A DNA stretch of 43,982 nucleotides from Lapidilactobacillus bayanensis (lineage in GTDB: Bacteria; Bacillota; Bacilli; Lactobacillales; Lactobacillaceae): positions 1 to 43,982 of the forward strand of contig NZ_RHOX01000018.1 in assembly GCF_003946695.1 (NCBI RefSeq). The letters run 5' to 3'. The notes beneath the pieces are model-generated. The model searched no databases and had not been told where the DNA came from. It was given only the letters and a program-made list of their open reading frames with translations. Both the position numbers and the translations under genes were made by a program. Positions 7,400-16,867 of this stretch are shown in pieces; the stretch's first letter is position 1, and each line of letters opens with the position of its first letter.

Positions 7400-8534
7400 T
7401 GATTGTCACCTCACCTAATAATGGCAGCTGCGAAGTTGTATTTGTCATAGTTAATTGAATATCCTGATCGGAATTATTAAGTAACAGATTAGTTGCATTA
7501 ATAATTCCAGGAGTTTTTAAGATTGTAGCCAGAATTTGAGAACGGTATACAACAAGCTTATAGTATCGTGATCCAGTCGGGAGCTTATCCCATGACTTTC
7601 GTAGTGTTAACAGATAATCTGCCAAAGCTTGCTTAGTTGAATTAATCACCGTGCTATGGTCAGCCGCAGGATCTAACTCTAGATCAACTTTGATATTGAC
7701 ATTAGCAGCGGTTGGAACAACGACAGTCACAACGTGGCCAATTGGAGCTAATCCATAGCCTTCCCCTGAAACATCAGTCGGATCAATTGCTTCTTTTACT
7801 TCTGAAATAAGCTGCTGGCTTGGAATGTCAAAACTATTATTTAAAATAACCAACTTAACAGTGCCGCCACCATTCCATATTGGATAAACCTGAACAGCAC
7901 CAACATCACCCAATTCTGAAACCATCTTTTGATAATCAGCAATATTTCCACCATACGCAACATCAGATGGAGCTTTCAAAATTCGTTGTCGAAAGTCTTC
8001 ATCGCTCTCGGCATCTCTTGCAGGCACTGAAATAGAAGTAATTGTTGCAGTTGCAAGTTCATCGTTCGGAGTGATTGGTAAAATCTGGCCAACATAGTGA
8101 TTAGCCTCTGATCCGCTTGACTCACACGTTAGTTGAGCTGTACCATCGCCATTAATTTTAGTAACTGCGTAAAAAAACGGTGTAGCACCAATACTTGCAA
8201 AACGATCGCCAATCTCAACTACTACATTTTGATTATTAGCATCTTTGAATTCAGCTGTTGCTTCAGCATTTGTAGCTTCATATCGTTTCAAACCACGTTC
8301 AGCACCGCGATAGTCTAGAAACTCGCCTGATGCGGTTTGTGTAAATGTTGCAACAATGATGTTTCTCAAATTCATCGCAATCTCGGCATAACTGTATGCG
8401 ACTGGTGCGAGTGCGTCATAGATTATCGAACCTTGTCGCGTATCAATCGTGTTTGGCACATGACTCAGGGCCTCATCAATAAAATAATTAAAATCATATT
8501 TTTCTAATTGTGTTACATATTCCTCTGGTGTCAC
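7383..8534 (-). CDS. Baseplate J-like protein (XkdT)
   Basis: Structural wedge protein of the contractile-tail baseplate, 383 residues, normal for XkdT. Visible family features are the N-terminal NTIDTRQGSIIYDALAPVAY stretch, the central ARDAESDEDFRQRIL segment and the GGNIADYQKMVSEL/VGAVQVYPIWNGGGTV region. It overlaps the XkdS-like gene upstream by 4 bases, so translation is probably coupled. Confidence 0.93.
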   Translation of the reverse strand: MTPEEYVTQLEKYDFNYFIDEALSHVPNTIDTRQGSIIYDALAPVAYSYAEIAMNLRNIIVATFTQTASGEFLDYRGAERGLKRYEATNAEATAEFKDANNQNVVVEIGDRFASIGATPFFYAVTKINGDGTAQLTCESSGSEANHYVGQILPITPNDELATATITSISVPARDAESDEDFRQRILKAPSDVAYGGNIADYQKMVSELGDVGAVQVYPIWNGGGTVKLVILNNSFDIPSQQLISEVKEAIDPTDVSGEGYGLAPIGHVVTVVVPTAANVNIKVDLELDPAADHSTVINSTKQALADYLLTLRKSWDKLPTGSRYYKLVVYRSQILATILKTPGIINATNLLLNNSDQDIQLTMTNTTSQLPLLGEVTINEPIN

Positions 8535-8935
8535 ATTGTCACCTCCACCTTCGTATCAAAATCGCCGAAAATAGTCTCAACAGTTACCTTTGCTTCCAAT
8601 GAACTAGCGTCAATTTCTTGAATATCATCAACATTGACATTAACAACACGATCATCGCCCAACAGAGCTTCGTTGATCATTCTTTGAACTTCATTTTTAG
8701 CATATGGCATATCTTTACCAATTAATTCAATAAAATCATTGCCATATTGATCGTCATAGATTGGAAAAACAAAGCGCTCCGTTCGAAGTATCTTATCGAT
8801 TGCTTGACGCATTGCTGTTTGTTCATCAATCATTCCTTGAACACGACCATTAACAACTTGATAGGTCAAAGTTGGCAAAGTAACTTCTTCAATGCTATTT
8901 TCGATTTCATCTTGAAATAAATCATTGTCCATCAA
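8531..8935 (-). CDS. Baseplate protein XkdS-like (DUF2634)
   Basis: A 134-residue protein of the gp25/W-like baseplate group. The segment AIDKILRTERFVFPIYDDQYGNDFIELIG is characteristic of DUF2634 (read from the family's conserved R-T-E-R-F..Y..Y-G pattern). It would help nucleate sheath assembly at the baseplate. It overlaps its neighbours by 4 bases on each side. Confidence 0.88.
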   Translation of the reverse strand: MMDNDLFQDEIENSIEEVTLPTLTYQVVNGRVQGMIDEQTAMRQAIDKILRTERFVFPIYDDQYGNDFIELIGKDMPYAKNEVQRMINEALLGDDRVVNVNVDDIQEIDASSLEAKVTVETIFGDFDTKVEVTM

Positions 8936-9276
8936 TCACCAGCTCCAATCTTCTCAAGAATATAGAACGACTGGCCACCGTCACTGCGAATCATTGCAAC
9001 GCCTTCGCCGACTTGGAGCGACTCATCAACCATGACAGTTTCCGTTCGTTGAATATCTTTCTTGTCTTCATTAATTCGATCAGGATAGCTGAGCTTGACC
9101 TGGTGTTTTGTGACATGTAAACCCAACGTTAATAGACTTGCAGGCAAAATCATATTGTTGGCCAACTGAACTTGCAGCGGGCTTGTGCTGATTACACGAC
9201 CAAAAACAATGTCGGCATACTCGTTTGGCTTACCGCCACGACTATTCATCATTTTTAATAAATATTCCCCAGCCAT
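8932..9276 (-). CDS. Tail protein, DUF2577/XkdR-like
   Basis: A 114-residue beta-rich protein (GRVISTSPLQVQLANNMILPA ... GEGVAMIRSDGGQSFYILEKIG), matching the DUF2577 family found between XkdQ and XkdS genes. It is thought to belong to the baseplate hub or spike. Start and stop overlap the adjacent genes by 1 and 4 bases. Confidence 0.85.
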   Translation of the reverse strand: MAGEYLLKMMNSRGGKPNEYADIVFGRVISTSPLQVQLANNMILPASLLTLGLHVTKHQVKLSYPDRINEDKKDIQRTETVMVDESLQVGEGVAMIRSDGGQSFYILEKIGAGD

Positions 9277-10301
9277 TACAAGCTCACCTCCATATCAGTT
9301 GTCCAATTCTTAGAACTAAAATTCTGCGTGCACGTCTGAACTGTGACAATTGGTTGTTTGATACCAATATCTCCCAAGCTAGCAACTTTGAGCACAAAAA
9401 TAGAGCCAACTTTGAAGTAAAGACTACCGATAGCAGTTACTTTCATAGATGACTCCTGAATATTGTGTTGTTTCAACAAAGATTGAGCTTGAGATTTCAT
9501 TTGTGCTGAGTTCATTTTATCATCATTGACTTTTTCAACGATTTGCAACTTACCCCAACGGCTAATCGTGCTTGAACTACTAGCAGATTGAGAAGTGATA
9601 ACCGTATTATTTGGATCATCAGAAGCGGTTGCCGTAGTCTTACCAGCATCTTTCTTCGAATTCTTAACGACTTTAACCACATTGGCTGCATCGTCAATAC
9701 TACGATCATATTCCCAACTTGTGGCGATACTTTTATCACCGACGATTAGAACTTCACCAGACGTTTGAAGTAGCATTGCGCACAACTCAACGATTCCGAA
9801 ATTATCTCGAATGAAATATCTTTCTTTAGTAGCCGTATAAACTGACTCAATATCTTCTTGAAGCATTGAAAAGAAACTAACACCGTCACTGACTTTAGCA
9901 GGTAGCTTATAATTACTCCCTTTAACAATGCGATAAGGAATGCCAGCTGACTTACACATTGTCGTAAATCTTTGTGTCAATGTCGAAACTGGCCACACTA
10001 ACGAATCTTGATTCTTCAGATAGCGCATATTGTCATATGCCACACAACTAAAAACCTCATCGCTAGTGTAGTTAACTTTAAAAATATGACCAAAGAAAAT
10101 CTTTTGATTGTCCCATTCGAATCGAACTTCATCACCATTTGATGGAACGAAGCCCTCATTAACTTCAAACAGGTCAAAATCCAGCTCACCTGCTGCAAAA
10201 TTACCATCTGTTTTTAAAGTGAAATCATCTTTCACCAACTTACGAACATCCCAATAATTTTCTGACTTGCGAGAATGGATTTCAAATTTTGTGAGTGTCA
10301 T
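9276..10301 (-). CDS. Baseplate hub protein XkdQ-like
   Basis: Hub protein of 341 residues, related to the gpD/gp27-type hub of contractile tails. The start (LTKFEIHSRKSENYWDVRKLV), the DEVRFEWDNQKIFFGHIF segment and the late-gene-D-like middle (FTTMCKSAGIPYRI) fit the XkdQ family. It overlaps the XkdP-like gene by 4 bases. Confidence 0.9.
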   Translation of the reverse strand: MTLTKFEIHSRKSENYWDVRKLVKDDFTLKTDGNFAAGELDFDLFEVNEGFVPSNGDEVRFEWDNQKIFFGHIFKVNYTSDEVFSCVAYDNMRYLKNQDSLVWPVSTLTQRFTTMCKSAGIPYRIVKGSNYKLPAKVSDGVSFFSMLQEDIESVYTATKERYFIRDNFGIVELCAMLLQTSGEVLIVGDKSIATSWEYDRSIDDAANVVKVVKNSKKDAGKTTATASDDPNNTVITSQSASSSSTISRWGKLQIVEKVNDDKMNSAQMKSQAQSLLKQHNIQESSMKVTAIGSLYFKVGSIFVLKVASLGDIGIKQPIVTVQTCTQNFSSKNWTTDMEVSL

Positions 10302-10987
10302 TTAGCTTTCACACTCCCAGCAGTTACCCAGCCACGCCAACCGCCATTCAGCAATGTTACATGGTACGGATATTTACGACCTTTTGCAATGAAATTAATC
10401 TTGCGAGTAGCATTACGCTCGGTCACACCTGGGCCACTGCCATACGAATCACGATGTAACCGACCATTAACAATGACGGTTGACCCAATCCCAATCTTTT
10501 TTGGAGGTTTGGGCCGTGGCGCCGGTTTCTTAGGCACTACCTTTTGCTTGATTACTGTTTTGATTGCTTTAATTTCATGATACTCAGTGAGTGCTAACGT
10601 ATAGGCATATTCGTTAGAATTGCCGTCCTGAAAGCCATATTCAAACGATACAATGTTGGCTGACAAGTTCATATGCGTACCAGATAAAACTACTCTAACA
10701 GGCTTAGAACTATCTTTTGCAGCGTTCAACCAATCAATATACGCTTGAGCAGAACTCAATAATTTTTGAGCTGTACACCAAGGTGCTTGTTTGGGATTAA
10801 CTGGCAAGGTTGACTCTATACTGAGATCGATTGCTTTGTTCAATCCCATTCGATTAATCTCGCCTAAGCCAAGAATAACAGCCTTTTCGCTGTCTTTCTC
10901 TTTTTTGATGAGAAATTCGGCAGGCGCCACTGGCAGCTCGATTGTTTTATTCTTACTGTTTGTTAAATAAACACCCATGTGTTCCAA
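10298..10987 (-). CDS. XkdP-like tail protein with C-terminal SH3-like domain
   Basis: Located between tape measure and hub, as XkdP is. Residues 1-145 (MGVYLTNSKNKTIELPVAPAEF ... YTLALTEYHEIK) form the XkdP domain; a PKKPAPRPKPPKK linker leads to a C-terminal domain (about 165-229) that looks SH3-like rather than the LysM commonly found here. It may bind the tape measure or cell wall. The start is uncertain: TTG at 10987 has AAAGGAG 10 bases upstream; ATG at 10978 is the alternative. Confidence 0.85.
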   Translation of the reverse strand: MEHMGVYLTNSKNKTIELPVAPAEFLIKKEKDSEKAVILGLGEINRMGLNKAIDLSIESTLPVNPKQAPWCTAQKLLSSAQAYIDWLNAAKDSSKPVRVVLSGTHMNLSANIVSFEYGFQDGNSNEYAYTLALTEYHEIKAIKTVIKQKVVPKKPAPRPKPPKKIGIGSTVIVNGRLHRDSYGSGPGVTERNATRKINFIAKGRKYPYHVTLLNGGWRGWVTAGSVKAK

Positions 10988-11002
10988 GTTTCATCATCTC
11001 CT

Positions 11003-14000
11003 TTAGGCAAGTGAAGCATCATGCTTCTGCTTCAAATAAGCTTCAATTTTTTCAACAATTGTTTCAGCATCATCTGGATTAGTATTGCCATTAAAGACAA
11101 ATGCGCCCTTTTCAACGATAAAACGATTATCAGAATTGCTACTGTTCTGAGATTGTGAGTAAGTTGTTCCGCCGCTAGGCGTTAAACCGTCAGGTGTATG
11201 AGTTGTAAATCCATCTGTCCCATCTATATCACCGGTGATCCCGATTGATGAATCACTTGGTAATCCCACTAATGCACTCGCAACAGTTCCGACTGCACGA
11301 GCAGCGCGATTGAAACCTTTAGCAAGTAAATCACCAGGATTAGAGCTCAACAGACTTGACGTATCCAACTGTCCTAACGAAACGCTACTGAATGCGTCCG
11401 TAACTTTGCCAATCACTTTGCCTGCAGATTGACGAACCGCACGAGCACGATCACTAATCCCATTTGAATAGCCTTCCATAGTCCAACGACCATATTGTTT
11501 CATCAAACGAGATGGTGAACCAATCTTCAACTTAGATTTAATCCAATCAACAGCACCGCCGATAGCACCAGAAACAGAACTAATGATATTATTAGCCATA
11601 CTCTTAACGCCGTTTATGAATCCTTGAATCAAATCACTACCCACAGAAACTAAAGAATCTGCAAAACCTTCAGCTGCTGAAACAGCGCTTTGAATACCAC
11701 TTGAAACTGCGTTAACAACGCCGTCCATTGCGCTGGTGATTGCGGAAACTAACATGGTTCCAGCCACAATAAACGCCGTGGCCAAACCAATTACTGCTGC
11801 ACCTAAAGCTGATAATGCTGCGGCAGTAACGCCAACAGCAGCCGCAACTAGAAGCATGCTGACTGAAACAACAACTAAACCAGCGCTTAACGCAACAGCT
11901 CCGGCAGCGGCAATAACAGCCGCAACACCAAATAACGTTAACCCAACTGCAAGTGCAGCAATAGAAACGCTGGCCATTAATGCCATCGGTGCAAGCATCA
12001 TCATTGACGTGCTCATCATCATTAATCCAGTAGCCGCTAGTAAAGCATACATACTTACTAGTGGTAATGAAACTGACAGTAATAGCATGCCAGCACTGAC
12101 AAGCAACGTGCTGACACCTAACAGCATCATACTTGCTGACAACAGCGCCAAACCAACCGTTAGAACAATTACAGCCGCACTCATAACTAATAAGCCAGCG
12201 CCAAGCACGATCGCACTAGCACCGGCTAAAATGGCCACTGGAGAAAATAATAATAGTGCTCCAGCTAATGCTACAAAACCGGTAGCAGCACTTGTCACAA
12301 ACGCAGAAATAAGTGGCAAGGTTACGGCAATCAAAAGTAATCCAACTGATGCCACAATCAAACCAGCACCAAGCATTAATACGCCAACCGCAGCAACCAT
12401 AACTGCAACACCTAACGCTGCTAAGCCAACAGCTAATACTAAAGCTCCGGCGCCTGCCACAATAGCCGCGGGCCCAAAAAGAATCAGAGCTCCAGCCATT
12501 GCCAAAAATCCACCTGCGGCAGTAGTCCCATATTGAGCAATAAGCGGTAATACAACTGCAATTAACGCTAAACCAGCAGCTGCAATTAATACTGCTGCAC
12601 CAATGATTACTAGACCGACACCAAACGCGATCAATCCTGCTGAACCAGCTAATAAGGCAGGTCCGAGTAATACAGTGACTGCTATGAATGCACCAATAAT
12701 TACGATCAGAGCACCTAAAGCAGCAACAGCAGGCCAACCAGCACTCGCTAATTGAGTAGCAGCTTGAACCATGATCCATAACCCGGCAGCTGCTAATACA
12801 ACAGCTCCAGCAATCATCAATAATGCACCAGCAGCTTTAAGTAACCCAGTTGCAGAAGAAGCAGCGGCTGCGCCATCTGGCAATGGCAGGCTAACTTTTG
12901 TTTTACCTAATTTGCCAATTACACCAAGAAAACCACTAACACCACTAGCTACTTTACTTACTGCTTTGAACGCAGCCATTGCAATAGCTAGAGCGGTTAA
13001 CCCCTTTGCGAGCGAATTAACAGTTGCTGGTGGCATTTTGTTGATAACATTAAGCAATGTGACAATTCCTGTAACGATTAACCCTTTAGTACCGCCTTTT
13101 AAAACAACAATAGCAGCACCCAAAGCAGCCAATGTTGCTGGGTCAAGGTCCCCAATAGCAGTAGCAATTGCACCAATAGCCTTAGCTAAACCGCTGATTG
13201 TACTGCCAACTCCAGAGCCTAATGTTTTCAGGAATGCAAACGGATCTTTCTTGCCTGTTGATTTATCCAAGCTTCCCATAGCTGTTTTAATCTGATCAAA
13301 CATTTTGGTAATTGACTTAGCAGCACCAGAATCAGAAAAACCACCAGAGAAAGATTTCCATCCTTGCTGAATTTTTCCAAAAATAGCAATCGCCTTATCT
13401 GCCAAACTATCAAAATTAACTTCTGAAATTTTATCAGTAATACCACTGATGGCCGTAATACCTTTTTGATTAAATTTGTCAAAAGCGTTTCCTAATTTAT
13501 TAACAACTGTTTCGCGCAAACCATCCATGGCTTGACCCATCGTTTTATAATGGGTGGCCATATCACTAAAAGCGTCGTTCGTACCAGTCTTTGAAATAGC
13601 ATCAAAGAAATCCTGGGTTTTAACCTTACCGGCTTGGATATCCTTAATTAATTGGCTTGTGGACTTGTGCATCGATTTAGCAACAGCTGACATGCCGGCA
13701 GGAGTTTGTTGTAGCATGAGCTTAAAATCTGCCCACTGAACTTTCGGCAATGCAGCCATTTGTGTGGCTTGTTGGCTCAACGTCTTCATTGCTTGAGCAG
13801 GATCTTCAGAAGCAGCAGCTAATCCACCAAAACCTTTTACTAGCTGTGTAGTATTTTTTGTGCCGACTGCAGCTAATTGTGCGTATGTCGACGACATATC
13901 AGACGCAGAATAAATTGTCGCCTGGGCATATCCTTGCAAATCCTTTTTAACCGCAGCAATTTCCGCCTTGCTCTTACCCATATTGGTCATATTCCCGTTA

Positions 14001-14329
14001 AATGTTGACCAAACTGCAGCAGACTCACTAAGATCAGATATCAAGCCGGTTAATTCATTTTTAATTGCACCAATTCCATTTGAGACAGCCCCACTAATCA
14101 AGTTAGCGCTAAACACTGATTTAAACATGCTACCAGTTTCTGACAGTTTGCCCTTGACGCTGTCTAAGCCTTGGTTAATTGCTTGGCCAAACTTAGGTAC
14201 TTTCGCATTGTTGAGTCCTTGGTTAAACCTTTCAAACGTTGAATTTGATTTATTCAGGCCACTATCTAACTTAGTTAAAGTTGATGAGAACTTGTCCTGA
14301 ATTTCAATTGATGATCGAATTGTAGCCAT
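11003..14329 (-). CDS. Tail tape measure protein (XkdO-like), very hydrophobic
   Basis: Sets tail length and is ejected ahead of DNA. The 1108-residue product has an N-terminal coiled region (1-80), then a conserved tape-measure domain (about 100-330, with VWSTFNGNMTNMGKS and LMLQQTPAGMSAVAKSM). A very long alanine/leucine/valine-rich region (about 370-880) would make more than a dozen membrane helices and contains tandem repeats of about 77-84 residues starting LPLI/LPLV (near residues 592, 669 and 753). The C-terminus is glycine/serine rich. AGGAGG precedes the start by 6 bases. Upstream lies the frameshifted chaperone gene. Confidence 0.95.
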   Translation of the reverse strand: MATIRSSIEIQDKFSSTLTKLDSGLNKSNSTFERFNQGLNNAKVPKFGQAINQGLDSVKGKLSETGSMFKSVFSANLISGAVSNGIGAIKNELTGLISDLSESAAVWSTFNGNMTNMGKSKAEIAAVKKDLQGYAQATIYSASDMSSTYAQLAAVGTKNTTQLVKGFGGLAAASEDPAQAMKTLSQQATQMAALPKVQWADFKLMLQQTPAGMSAVAKSMHKSTSQLIKDIQAGKVKTQDFFDAISKTGTNDAFSDMATHYKTMGQAMDGLRETVVNKLGNAFDKFNQKGITAISGITDKISEVNFDSLADKAIAIFGKIQQGWKSFSGGFSDSGAAKSITKMFDQIKTAMGSLDKSTGKKDPFAFLKTLGSGVGSTISGLAKAIGAIATAIGDLDPATLAALGAAIVVLKGGTKGLIVTGIVTLLNVINKMPPATVNSLAKGLTALAIAMAAFKAVSKVASGVSGFLGVIGKLGKTKVSLPLPDGAAAASSATGLLKAAGALLMIAGAVVLAAAGLWIMVQAATQLASAGWPAVAALGALIVIIGAFIAVTVLLGPALLAGSAGLIAFGVGLVIIGAAVLIAAAGLALIAVVLPLIAQYGTTAAGGFLAMAGALILFGPAAIVAGAGALVLAVGLAALGVAVMVAAVGVLMLGAGLIVASVGLLLIAVTLPLISAFVTSAATGFVALAGALLLFSPVAILAGASAIVLGAGLLVMSAAVIVLTVGLALLSASMMLLGVSTLLVSAGMLLLSVSLPLVSMYALLAATGLMMMSTSMMMLAPMALMASVSIAALAVGLTLFGVAAVIAAAGAVALSAGLVVVSVSMLLVAAAVGVTAAALSALGAAVIGLATAFIVAGTMLVSAITSAMDGVVNAVSSGIQSAVSAAEGFADSLVSVGSDLIQGFINGVKSMANNIISSVSGAIGGAVDWIKSKLKIGSPSRLMKQYGRWTMEGYSNGISDRARAVRQSAGKVIGKVTDAFSSVSLGQLDTSSLLSSNPGDLLAKGFNRAARAVGTVASALVGLPSDSSIGITGDIDGTDGFTTHTPDGLTPSGGTTYSQSQNSSNSDNRFIVEKGAFVFNGNTNPDDAETIVEKIEAYLKQKHDASLA

Positions 14330-14357
14330 AAATTACCTCCTTTCTAGGTTAAAGAAA

Positions 14358-14396
14358 AAAGCAGAGCTAGTGTTTTGCACGACTAGCCGCTGCTTT
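14358..14396 (-). terminator. Terminator between tail chaperone and tape measure genes
   Basis: Minus-strand AAAGCAG-GCTAGT pairs with ACTAGC-CTGCTTT around a 9-10 nt loop and runs into TTTTTTC. It overlaps the end of the frameshift frame, inside the late operon, so the tape measure and tail genes need readthrough, antitermination or another promoter. Confidence 0.7.
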
Positions 14397-14974
14397 AGCT
14401 TTCTTTTCTTGTCTATTTTCTTCTTCAACCCGCAAATCAATTCCGGCAATAATTATGGCTTTTTCCCGACGTGGTAGTTCAGCCCACTGACTTGGCAATA
14501 AATGAAAATTATTCATTGCAAAAAAATAATAGGTGAAGTCATTACCCTCGCCGGCATCAATTAGTTTTTTACATCTTGTACCAATTCGTCCTCAGTTTCA
14601 GTTTCAAAACCGCTAATTTCTTGTACCTTTTCGCCAAGTTCAGCATACTCACCAACAAGTAACATTGCACGTAATGTTTCAATTGGCTTGCCTGGAGTAC
14701 CATAAGACATTTGCAAGTCAGAATTATTAAGATCTGGCGTAACAACTGCTGCTTTAATCAGTCCATCTGAATATGCACTGGTGTCAACTTGTTGTGTAAT
14801 AGTACCAGTCTGCTTATTATTAATCCGTTTAGTGCATGTCTTACGAATATTATCTGCTTCTGCTTGAGATACAGGTTTAATAACAAAAGGAGCGTTAAAA
14901 CGATCGAATTTAACCTCAATAGTTTTTGGTTCTACTACGTTTTGTGATAAAAATGCTTCAACTGATGTTGCCAT
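14367..14974 (-). CDS. Tail assembly chaperone, -1 frameshift fusion product (about 202 aa)
   Basis: Most long-tailed phages make a second chaperone by programmed frameshifting just before the tape measure gene. The upstream frame (14561-14974) ends GTA AAA AAC TAA. The heptamer A-AAA-AAC (14564-14570) is a canonical -1 slippery site. Slipping there joins 137 residues to a 65-residue extension that begins LIDAGEGNDFTYYFFAM, ends ASRAKH and stops at TAG 14367-14369. The extension is protein-like, with a charged helical tail (RVEEENRQEKKAKAAA). It has no ribosome binding site of its own. Expected role: G-T type chaperone recruiting tube protein to the tape measure. Confidence 0.85.
14561..14974 (-). 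CDS. Tail assembly chaperone, unshifted form (XkdN-like)
   Basis: The 137-residue product lies between tube and tape measure genes and matches the XkdN pattern (N-terminal ATSVEAFLSQNVVEPKTIEV, then FVIKPVSQAEADNIRK). It would bind the tape measure during tail assembly and not remain in the virion. It ends in an acidic stretch (ETETEDELVQDVKN) coded across the slippery sequence described in the fusion entry. Start chosen at ATG after TGGAGG. Confidence 0.9.
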   Translation of the reverse strand: MATSVEAFLSQNVVEPKTIEVKFDRFNAPFVIKPVSQAEADNIRKTCTKRINNKQTGTITQQVDTSAYSDGLIKAAVVTPDLNNSDLQMSYGTPGKPIETLRAMLLVGEYAELGEKVQEISGFETETEDELVQDVKN

Positions 14975-14999
14975 GATTTTTCCTCCAGAATTTTAATTA

Positions 15000-15473
15000 T
15001 TAAATGCCTTTAAATGGTGTTACAAGTTGGACATCTTCGAATGTGAAGTCTGTTTCCCATTCCAAAGTTCCATCATCTGATTCAAGATCAAGGATTGGAA
15101 TATCATCCAAGTTAACATCGCTTAATAAGACCGTTTGGGAGCCCACTGAGCTTGTTGTGTCATTAATGGTTGCATTGATACTGAAGTATAAATCAGCACC
15201 ACCACGCAAGTAATCTAGGCCATATTTCATCCAGTTAGAATTGATTACATAGCCGGATAAACTGCCTGTACCTTTCATTGAAGTTGTCTTGTTGCCGGTC
15301 ATACGACGGCCGATCACTTGGATTTCCTCTTTGTTCTTTTCAATCTTTGCTGACAATTCCTTGATTTCAAACATCGGAATGTTTTGGCCTTTAATCGTTG
15401 CAAAGACAACCGCCTCTTTAGAGGAAATTGTGTCTTTTGCATTCAAAAACTTTGCAGTATTTTTATCTGCCAT
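15000..15473 (-). CDS. Tail tube protein (XkdM-like)
   Basis: Forms the inner tube of the contractile tail. The 157-residue product shows the XkdM pattern: QNIPMFEIKELSAKIEKNKEEI, IGRRMTGNKTTSMKGTGSLSG and a C-terminal TDFTFEDVQLVTPF. It follows the sheath gene with an 18-base gap, the order seen in PBSX. AGGAGG precedes the start. Confidence 0.93.
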   Translation of the reverse strand: MADKNTAKFLNAKDTISSKEAVVFATIKGQNIPMFEIKELSAKIEKNKEEIQVIGRRMTGNKTTSMKGTGSLSGYVINSNWMKYGLDYLRGGADLYFSINATINDTTSSVGSQTVLLSDVNLDDIPILDLESDDGTLEWETDFTFEDVQLVTPFKGI

Positions 15474-15490
15474 TTTGTCCTAACCTCCTT

Positions 15491-16867
15491 CTAGATAGTC
15501 ACCGTCATATAAAGTTTCTCCATTGAGTCGAGCGGTTGGACTGCTAAGTCAACAATTACTTGATCCAATTCGGCACCTGGGTTGACAGCAATATCTTCAC
15601 CGTCAAACTGTTGAATTGCACCAGAATTAACCAATGAAGTCAGATACTCAATCCGATTAGCTTTGAACAAATCACGACCAGCTTCATCGTTATTTACTTT
15701 GCCAATAAAACTAGCTTCGAATGTGTCTTTGGTGTTTTGAGCAATATCGTCGAGTACACGCATTACGCGGTTCTTAGATAATGATTTGCTCTTATTAGCT
15801 GAGTAAGTGTGCAAAGAATTAATATCTTCTTCAATCACAACTGAGCCAGAGCGTAGAGCAGTGAATAATAATTTACCGTTTGTCAAAGCAGAGATTGTAT
15901 CATCATTGCTTAAACGACCATTAACAGCAGTTGCACCAGGATATTGAGCATAAGTTAATGACTGATTAACGGCCGCAGCAGCTTCGGCTCCTGCAACATA
16001 ACCAGTTGCGATACTTGCACTTAATACTTCACCATCTGATAATTCAACACCGTTGGCTACAACGATTACACTTTCATAATCAGCACCAGTTTGACCATCA
16101 GGAATTACTGCAACAATTTTTTGACCAAAATCTTCTCGTAATCGCTGAACAGTAGCAACTAATAATTGATGAATTGGCGCATCTTTATCGTTACCAGCAG
16201 CTGTAACAGTGTTAAACTGTTCGATTTCCATTGCACTAATTAATGCATCAGTATCGACCTGGGCTGATGTGTCAGTAGTGCCACCAGCCAAAGATTTGGT
16301 AATACTTGCTGTTAAAGCATCGAGCAATGTTTTACCATCGTCTTCTGTTGGTACAATTTCTACATCAATGTAATCATTACTTTCTAACTGACTAGCACCA
16401 ATCACAATTTGCTGATCGACTTGCTCAGTACCAAAATATGTTGTTACAACAGTTTGAGAAATATCAGCAGCATTTTTAGCAACACTGATGCGAATATTGT
16501 TACCAACAGTTCCTGGATATTTTGCCGTAAACTTCCATGGTAAGGCTTCATCAGCATAAGTTGCTTTAGCACCAGAATTAATATTGTAATAAAGTACCGT
16601 CAATGCTGCTTTTAACGTTTCTCGTAAAGCTTTTAATTGGTCTGAAGCATCATCGGCATAAATGTCGTGGCCAAGTAATTTCTTGAAATCACTGCCGGCA
16701 TTTAGCTTAATAACACCATCAGCACCCCAACCTAGCGTATTTCCGCCAACAAAAAAGACCACTCCACGAGTAGTCTCTACACTGCCGACGCTCTTTTGCG
16801 GAGCGTTGACGTTAATATAAGCACCTGGGCGCTTTTTTGAATAGCTTGTATAAGTTCCACCTGCCAT
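15491..16867 (-). CDS. Tail sheath protein (XkdK-like)
   Basis: Contractile sheath subunit, 458 residues, which makes this a myovirus-type phage. N-terminal KKRPGAYINVNAPQKSV is the classic sheath start. The middle has the AVIPDGQTGADYESVI and GATAVNGRLSNDDTISALTNG regions, and the C-terminus has RVMRVLDDIAQNTKDTFEA and an integral AVQPLDSMEKLYMTVTI strand. It shares its start base with the stop of the 62-aa gene upstream. Confidence 0.96.
   Translation of the reverse strand: MAGGTYTSYSKKRPGAYINVNAPQKSVGSVETTRGVVFFVGGNTLGWGADGVIKLNAGSDFKKLLGHDIYADDASDQLKALRETLKAALTVLYYNINSGAKATYADEALPWKFTAKYPGTVGNNIRISVAKNAADISQTVVTTYFGTEQVDQQIVIGASQLESNDYIDVEIVPTEDDGKTLLDALTASITKSLAGGTTDTSAQVDTDALISAMEIEQFNTVTAAGNDKDAPIHQLLVATVQRLREDFGQKIVAVIPDGQTGADYESVIVVANGVELSDGEVLSASIATGYVAGAEAAAAVNQSLTYAQYPGATAVNGRLSNDDTISALTNGKLLFTALRSGSVVIEEDINSLHTYSANKSKSLSKNRVMRVLDDIAQNTKDTFEASFIGKVNNDEAGRDLFKANRIEYLTSLVNSGAIQQFDGEDIAVNPGAELDQVIVDLAVQPLDSMEKLYMTVTI

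Noticed and set aside
11736-12779. Long plus-strand frames (266 aa, 174 aa) opposite the tape measure gene
   Set aside because: They are alanine/threonine-rich mirror translations of the A/L/V-rich repeats, lack ribosome sites and have no recognisable domains.
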